From Flavobacteriaceae bacterium UBA3356 (GTDB lineage: Bacteria; Bacteroidota; Bacteroidia; Flavobacteriales; Flavobacteriaceae): a DNA stretch of 64,000 bases. A program made the translations under genes and the position numbers. Shown here piece after piece: positions 60,865 through 64,000 of the stretch. Position 1 is the stretch's first letter, and each line of letters begins with the position of its first letter. Below the pieces are notes generated by a model. That model was given only the letters and a program-made list of their open reading frames with translations, did not search any database and was not told where the DNA came from. The stretch lies in contig DEQW01000001.1 in assembly GCA_002360635.1 (NCBI GenBank), positions 1 through 64,000 on the forward strand, read 5' to 3'.

Positions 60865-62146
60865 GCTGAAACATTTTTTCTGAAAATATTTTTCTCCAGG
60901 TTTTGTCTCTTTCCGAAGAAAAATCGGTATTGCTGAAAATCATTGAAAAAGTACCATTTACTTTCTTTACTGAATTCATTACCGTATCAATTGTTTTATT
61001 AATTTCTCTATCGCTTTTACCCGTCAACGCCAAAGTAGTCATTGCCAAAGGATGAATAATGAGTGGGGTTTTTATTTCATAATCTAGATCATAAAAAAGG
61101 AAAGGTGTACACGTGCCAGCACGAAAACCAACCGTATTTTTATATACCATTGTAAAGTCCCGTTTAACCTCTAATTCAACTAAATCCCTATAAAAATCAG
61201 GTAGGTTTACTAAATAATGGGACCCCATCGTGCTTAACAAAGTCCTATTTGTTATTTCTTCCAGCTGCTCTTTTTCTTTTTTTAATATAGTGTGCTCATC
61301 TAAAGCACTCATAGAAAATAAAAGCCCTACTTCTTTATAGTCACTAACATATTTAATAAGCATTTTAAATTTTTGACGGTGTGTATTAATGCTTTCTTTA
61401 AAGGTTGCCGCTTCCCCTAACAAGAAAAAAATAGATAAGGGATTTTTACTGCGTTTAGCTCTGTTTATAATCCACTTAAAAGTGTTGTTGGGGTCTCTCC
61501 TTACTCCTAATACTACCTGCGTTCGCCTAGTTATCTGTAAAATTCTAAATCTCAACAAATCACTTAAATACCCTATAAAAGATCTAAAAAAGCCTTTATG
61601 TCCATATGCATACGGTTCTACTGCCTTAATTACAGGATGTATATTCATTTTCTTTGAAGCAAACTCAATATTCGGGAAGTGTTCTTTAAGCACCCGTTTA
61701 AATTTATAGGCCCAGATATCGATTACCGGTTGTTGTAAAAACTTTTCTTTATACCCTAAACTTTCTGAAACCGGATACCGCCCACGCTCATCTTTTACGT
61801 GAGGCAGGTATTCTTCATAACGACTCAACAAGTAAAATCCTGCCGAAAAAATATCAAATGGTAGTGCGCTCTTTTCTGAAACAGGAAAAAAACAAATAGT
61901 CTCTTCCCAAGGTTTCACTGTTATATCAATACTTTCAACCCCTTGTTCGGTAAGCAAACCTTGGCTTTGAATAAAAAGCTCATTTCCCATCTGTTGTTTA
62001 CCGTACGATATTTTGGGACCGGAATGCGCAATTAATTCTTCAATGACTGATGTAAAACTAACCTCCAGTCCTAAAATACGCATACAAATATGCTTAAAAA
62101 TATAGGTGGTTCTTGGGGTAATTTTTTGAGTGTAGATTAACAGCAT
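60857..62146 (-). CDS. Polysaccharide-deacetylase-like protein, apparently degenerate
   Basis: A 429-residue protein with the layout of a Bacteroidota polysaccharide-deacetylase family: an N-terminal domain (about 20-150) with 'FDIFSAGFYLLSRYEEYLPH', then a NodB-like part. Where I expect a DID-type metal motif the sequence reads NIHPVIKAVEPYAYGHKG, with no aspartate. The later GFRAGTCTPFLFYDLD and 'IIHPLAM' blocks are kept. So the fold seems retained but the metal site is probably lost, unless a distant residue replaces it. It sits 6 nt after radC and overlaps yjjG. Confidence 0.7.
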   Translation of the reverse strand: MLLIYTQKITPRTTYIFKHICMRILGLEVSFTSVIEELIAHSGPKISYGKQQMGNELFIQSQGLLTEQGVESIDITVKPWEETICFFPVSEKSALPFDIFSAGFYLLSRYEEYLPHVKDERGRYPVSESLGYKEKFLQQPVIDIWAYKFKRVLKEHFPNIEFASKKMNIHPVIKAVEPYAYGHKGFFRSFIGYLSDLLRFRILQITRRTQVVLGVRRDPNNTFKWIINRAKRSKNPLSIFFLLGEAATFKESINTHRQKFKMLIKYVSDYKEVGLLFSMSALDEHTILKKEKEQLEEITNRTLLSTMGSHYLVNLPDFYRDLVELEVKRDFTMVYKNTVGFRAGTCTPFLFYDLDYEIKTPLIIHPLAMTTLALTGKSDREINKTIDTVMNSVKKVNGTFSMIFSNTDFSSERDKTWRKIFSEKMFQHD

Positions 62147-62152
62147 AGACGG

Positions 62153-62851
62153 TTACATCATAGATTCATCAGCGAAGCTAAAGTACGCTTTTTCGGTTAT
62201 TATAAGGTGATCCAAGACTTTTATATCAAGACTTTCGCCCGCAGTTTTCAGTTTTTGGGTGAGTTTAATGTCCGGCTGACTGGGCTTTAACGTCCCAGAA
62301 GGGTGGTTATGCGCCAAAATAATAGCTACTGCGCCTAATTGTAAAGCGTTTTTAAAGGCCAATCGTACATCTACCAACGTTCCCGTGATACCACCTTTAC
62401 TTAACTGTGAGGTTTGTAACACTTTATTTGAGTTGTTTAAATAAACAATCCAAAACTCTTCATGTGGCAACTCGCCAATTATTGGTTGCATGAGCTCAAA
62501 AACCGATTGGCTAGAAGTTATTTTTTTTCGGTTTAATGCCTCTCCAGCTCTTCGTCTTCTGCCTAATTCTAAAGCTGCCGCAATGGTTATCGCTTTTGCC
62601 TCGCCAATTCCCTTAAATTTCATTAAATCTTTAATCGTAAGTTTTCCTAACTGATTTAAATTATTCTCTGCTGAAGCTAAAATTCGCTGGCTTAACGACA
62701 CGGCACTTTCCTCACGACTACCAGAACCTATTAAAATAGCAATCAATTCGGCATCACTTAAGGCTGTACGGCCTTTATGAAGTAATTTTTCCCTTGGACG
62801 ATCGTCTTCACTCCAGTTTTTTATTGAAAAAGATGTTGGTTTTTCTTCCAA
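62153..62851 (-). CDS. radC: RadC/JAB-domain DNA repair-like protein
   Basis: A 232-residue protein. N-terminal helix-hairpin-helix region (about 15-105; 'LMKFKGIGEAKAITIAAALELGRR' in part) and the MPN/JAB metal motif 'LAHNHPSGTLKPSQPD' (His, His, Asp ligands). No in-frame ATG fits; TTG at 62849-62851 is the start, following a stop four codons upstream. Once linked with DNA repair, the real function of RadC is unknown. First gene of the compact minus-strand run. Confidence 0.92.
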   Translation of the reverse strand: MEEKPTSFSIKNWSEDDRPREKLLHKGRTALSDAELIAILIGSGSREESAVSLSQRILASAENNLNQLGKLTIKDLMKFKGIGEAKAITIAAALELGRRRRAGEALNRKKITSSQSVFELMQPIIGELPHEEFWIVYLNNSNKVLQTSQLSKGGITGTLVDVRLAFKNALQLGAVAIILAHNHPSGTLKPSQPDIKLTQKLKTAGESLDIKVLDHLIITEKAYFSFADESMM

Positions 62852-62931
62852 ATAAGTTTCTTAAACCTTTAAAGATAATAATGTATCTTTAAACTGAAAA
62901 CAGCAAGCGTCAAAATCTAATTTTAAAGTAT

Positions 62932-63381
62932 ATGAAATCTTTATTTTCTTCGGAAGCCTATTCAGAAATTAAGCAACGAATAGAAAAAGTAGACCCCAAC
63001 AAACCACCTGAATGGGGGAAAATGAATCCTGCACAAATGATGCATCATTGCCAAAAACCACTTGAAGTTGTATTGAGCAAAAGAATTGTAAAAAAGCCAA
63101 ATCCTTTTATGCGATTACTAATGAAAACATTTAAAGGAATGATGTACAATGATAAACCTTGGAAACAAAACCTGCCCACAGCAAAAGAATTTATAGTGAC
63201 CGACACCAAGGAATTTGAAAAGGAAAAAACACAACTGATTTCTCTCCTTGAAGAATTCAATCAAAAAAACGAAAACAAAGCTTTGCCACCACACCCAATA
63301 TTTGGATCATTTACCAATGAGCAATGGGGCAAAATGCAATACAAACACTTGGACCATCATTTACGGCAGTTTGGAGCTTGA
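62932..63381 (+). CDS. DUF1569 (DinB-like fold) protein
   Basis: A 149-residue cytoplasmic protein with a DinB-type four-helix pattern: 'WGKMNPAQMMHHCQKPLE' carries the first His pair, and 'YKHLDHHLRQFG' the last. These His could bind a metal as in DinB proteins. The pattern is that of DUF1569. Function unknown. Isolated; a TATCTTTA box lies upstream. Confidence 0.82.
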   Translation: MKSLFSSEAYSEIKQRIEKVDPNKPPEWGKMNPAQMMHHCQKPLEVVLSKRIVKKPNPFMRLLMKTFKGMMYNDKPWKQNLPTAKEFIVTDTKEFEKEKTQLISLLEEFNQKNENKALPPHPIFGSFTNEQWGKMQYKHLDHHLRQFGA

Positions 63382-63473
63382 TTTTAGTAAGCAGTAGGCA
63401 GAGTAAAATCTATGAGAAATTAAAAACTATATACCAATCAACTTATCAATTCTTTTAACTCATAATTAAAATA

Positions 63474-64000
63474 ATGTACCCACCTCCACATCATCAAGTT
63501 AACGATATTGATAAAATGATCGCTGTTATTAAGCAGTACCCACTTGGTATGTTGGTTTCTGTAAAAGACAACAAACCATTACTAACACACATTCCTTTTA
63601 TTTATAATGATAAAACCGGCCGGTTGGTGGCACATATTGATAAAAACAATCCACAATTGGAAACCTTACAAGATGGCGCCAATGTTACAGTAGTTTTTAA
63701 AGGCCCTGATTGTTATATTTCTCCTTCGATTTATGATTCGGAAAATCAATTACCCACCTGGAATTATATCATCGTTCATATTACTGGCACAATTCAATTA
63801 ATCAACGATTCAGAAGCTGCAAAGCAGAGTATGATTACCATGACTGAATTTTTAGAAGAACCGGATCACAAATTCATCCTGCACAAAAACAATCCTAAAA
63901 TAGACCGTTTTGTAAATTATATCCAAGCATTTGAAATCGACATAACAAACTGGGAAGGGAAATTTAAATTGTCACAGGATAAAAGTGAAGTGGATCAAAC
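63474..64000 (+). CDS. PaiB-family FMN-binding protein (3' end outside window)
   Basis: About 175 residues are visible before the window ends, out of about 205 expected. Starts MYPPPHHQVND. Typical PaiB/FMN-binding split barrel blocks: 'PLGMLVSVKDNKPLLTHIPF' in part, 'GRLVAHIDKNNPQ', 'VVFKGPDCYISPSIY' and 'PTWNYIIVHITG'. Family members are called negative regulators of sporulation/protease genes in Bacillus, but probably act as flavin-binding oxidoreductase-type proteins. The call is firm; the role is not. Confidence 0.9.
   Translation, partial: MYPPPHHQVNDIDKMIAVIKQYPLGMLVSVKDNKPLLTHIPFIYNDKTGRLVAHIDKNNPQLETLQDGANVTVVFKGPDCYISPSIYDSENQLPTWNYIIVHITGTIQLINDSEAAKQSMITMTEFLEEPDHKFILHKNNPKIDRFVNYIQAFEIDITNWEGKFKLSQDKSEVDQ

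Overview
The window is a contiguous piece of an AT-rich flavobacterial chromosome (Bacteroidota, Flavobacteriaceae-like, probably marine). The evidence is lineage-specific. There are promoters of the TTTG-N19-21-TAnnTTTG type and no obvious Shine-Dalgarno sequences. There is a SusC/SusD pair, a FecR anti-sigma factor with the Bacteroidota C-terminal domain next to a TonB receptor with an STN domain, many lipoproteins with short S-C lipoboxes, and zinc-free forms of S14 and L36. The genus cannot be fixed from the sequence alone. No rRNA, tRNA, CRISPR array, prophage or intact insertion sequence was seen.

Layout. 1-5.5 kb: small lipoproteins, a Gdx/SugE-type SMR exporter preceded by a GC-rich structured element, a PhnB-like protein, the helicase RhlE and a fasciclin lipoprotein. 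5.8-7.4 kb: an M28 peptidase. 7.4-15.5 kb: a signalling locus with an ECF sigma factor, a FecR anti-sigma factor, an STN-type TonB receptor and three lipoproteins built from related acidic ~110-residue repeats. Three transcription units here share a bipartite upstream motif (GTAGGGTA, 13 nt, yTGTTyyAyT) that looks like the promoter of the local ECF sigma factor. 15.5-22.4 kb: an enlarged ArgS carrying a ~100-residue insertion and a translated REP-like element, a frameshifted NAD(P)-binding protein, a BCCT transporter and CtlX. 22.4-26.1 kb: an outer-membrane protein, a small CPVC thioredoxin-like protein, a secreted protein and a MarR regulator with a four-cysteine tail, tied together by TTAGGATTCCTAA-type sites, plus a DDAH-like enzyme. 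26.1-30.0 kb: gltA, eno and carA.

30.1-47.3 kb (minus strand) is the merged str-S10-spc-alpha ribosomal cluster from rpsL to rplQ. It includes fusA, secY, infA and rpoA but no tuf, adk or map. A strong promoter lies before rpsL and a terminator follows rplQ. Between rpsJ and rplC sit a REP-like element, a 10-bp hairpin and a terminator-like hairpin with a U-run, which may punctuate the cluster. 47.5-54.3 kb: an Omp85-like protein and a SusC/SusD/lipoprotein operon. 54.5-64 kb: rlmB, a rhomboid protease, rarA, a compact six-gene minus-strand run (radC, a degenerate deacetylase-like protein, a YjjG-type phosphatase, a lipoprotein, a DUF5723-like protein, a secreted protein), a DUF1569-like protein, and the start of a PaiB-like FMN-binding protein cut by the window end.

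The best candidates for undescribed biology are the ECF/TonB/repeat-lipoprotein regulon at 7.4-15.5 kb and the MarR/thiol module at 23.3-25.2 kb. In both, proposed regulator and targets are linked by sites readable in the sequence; the functions themselves remain inference.
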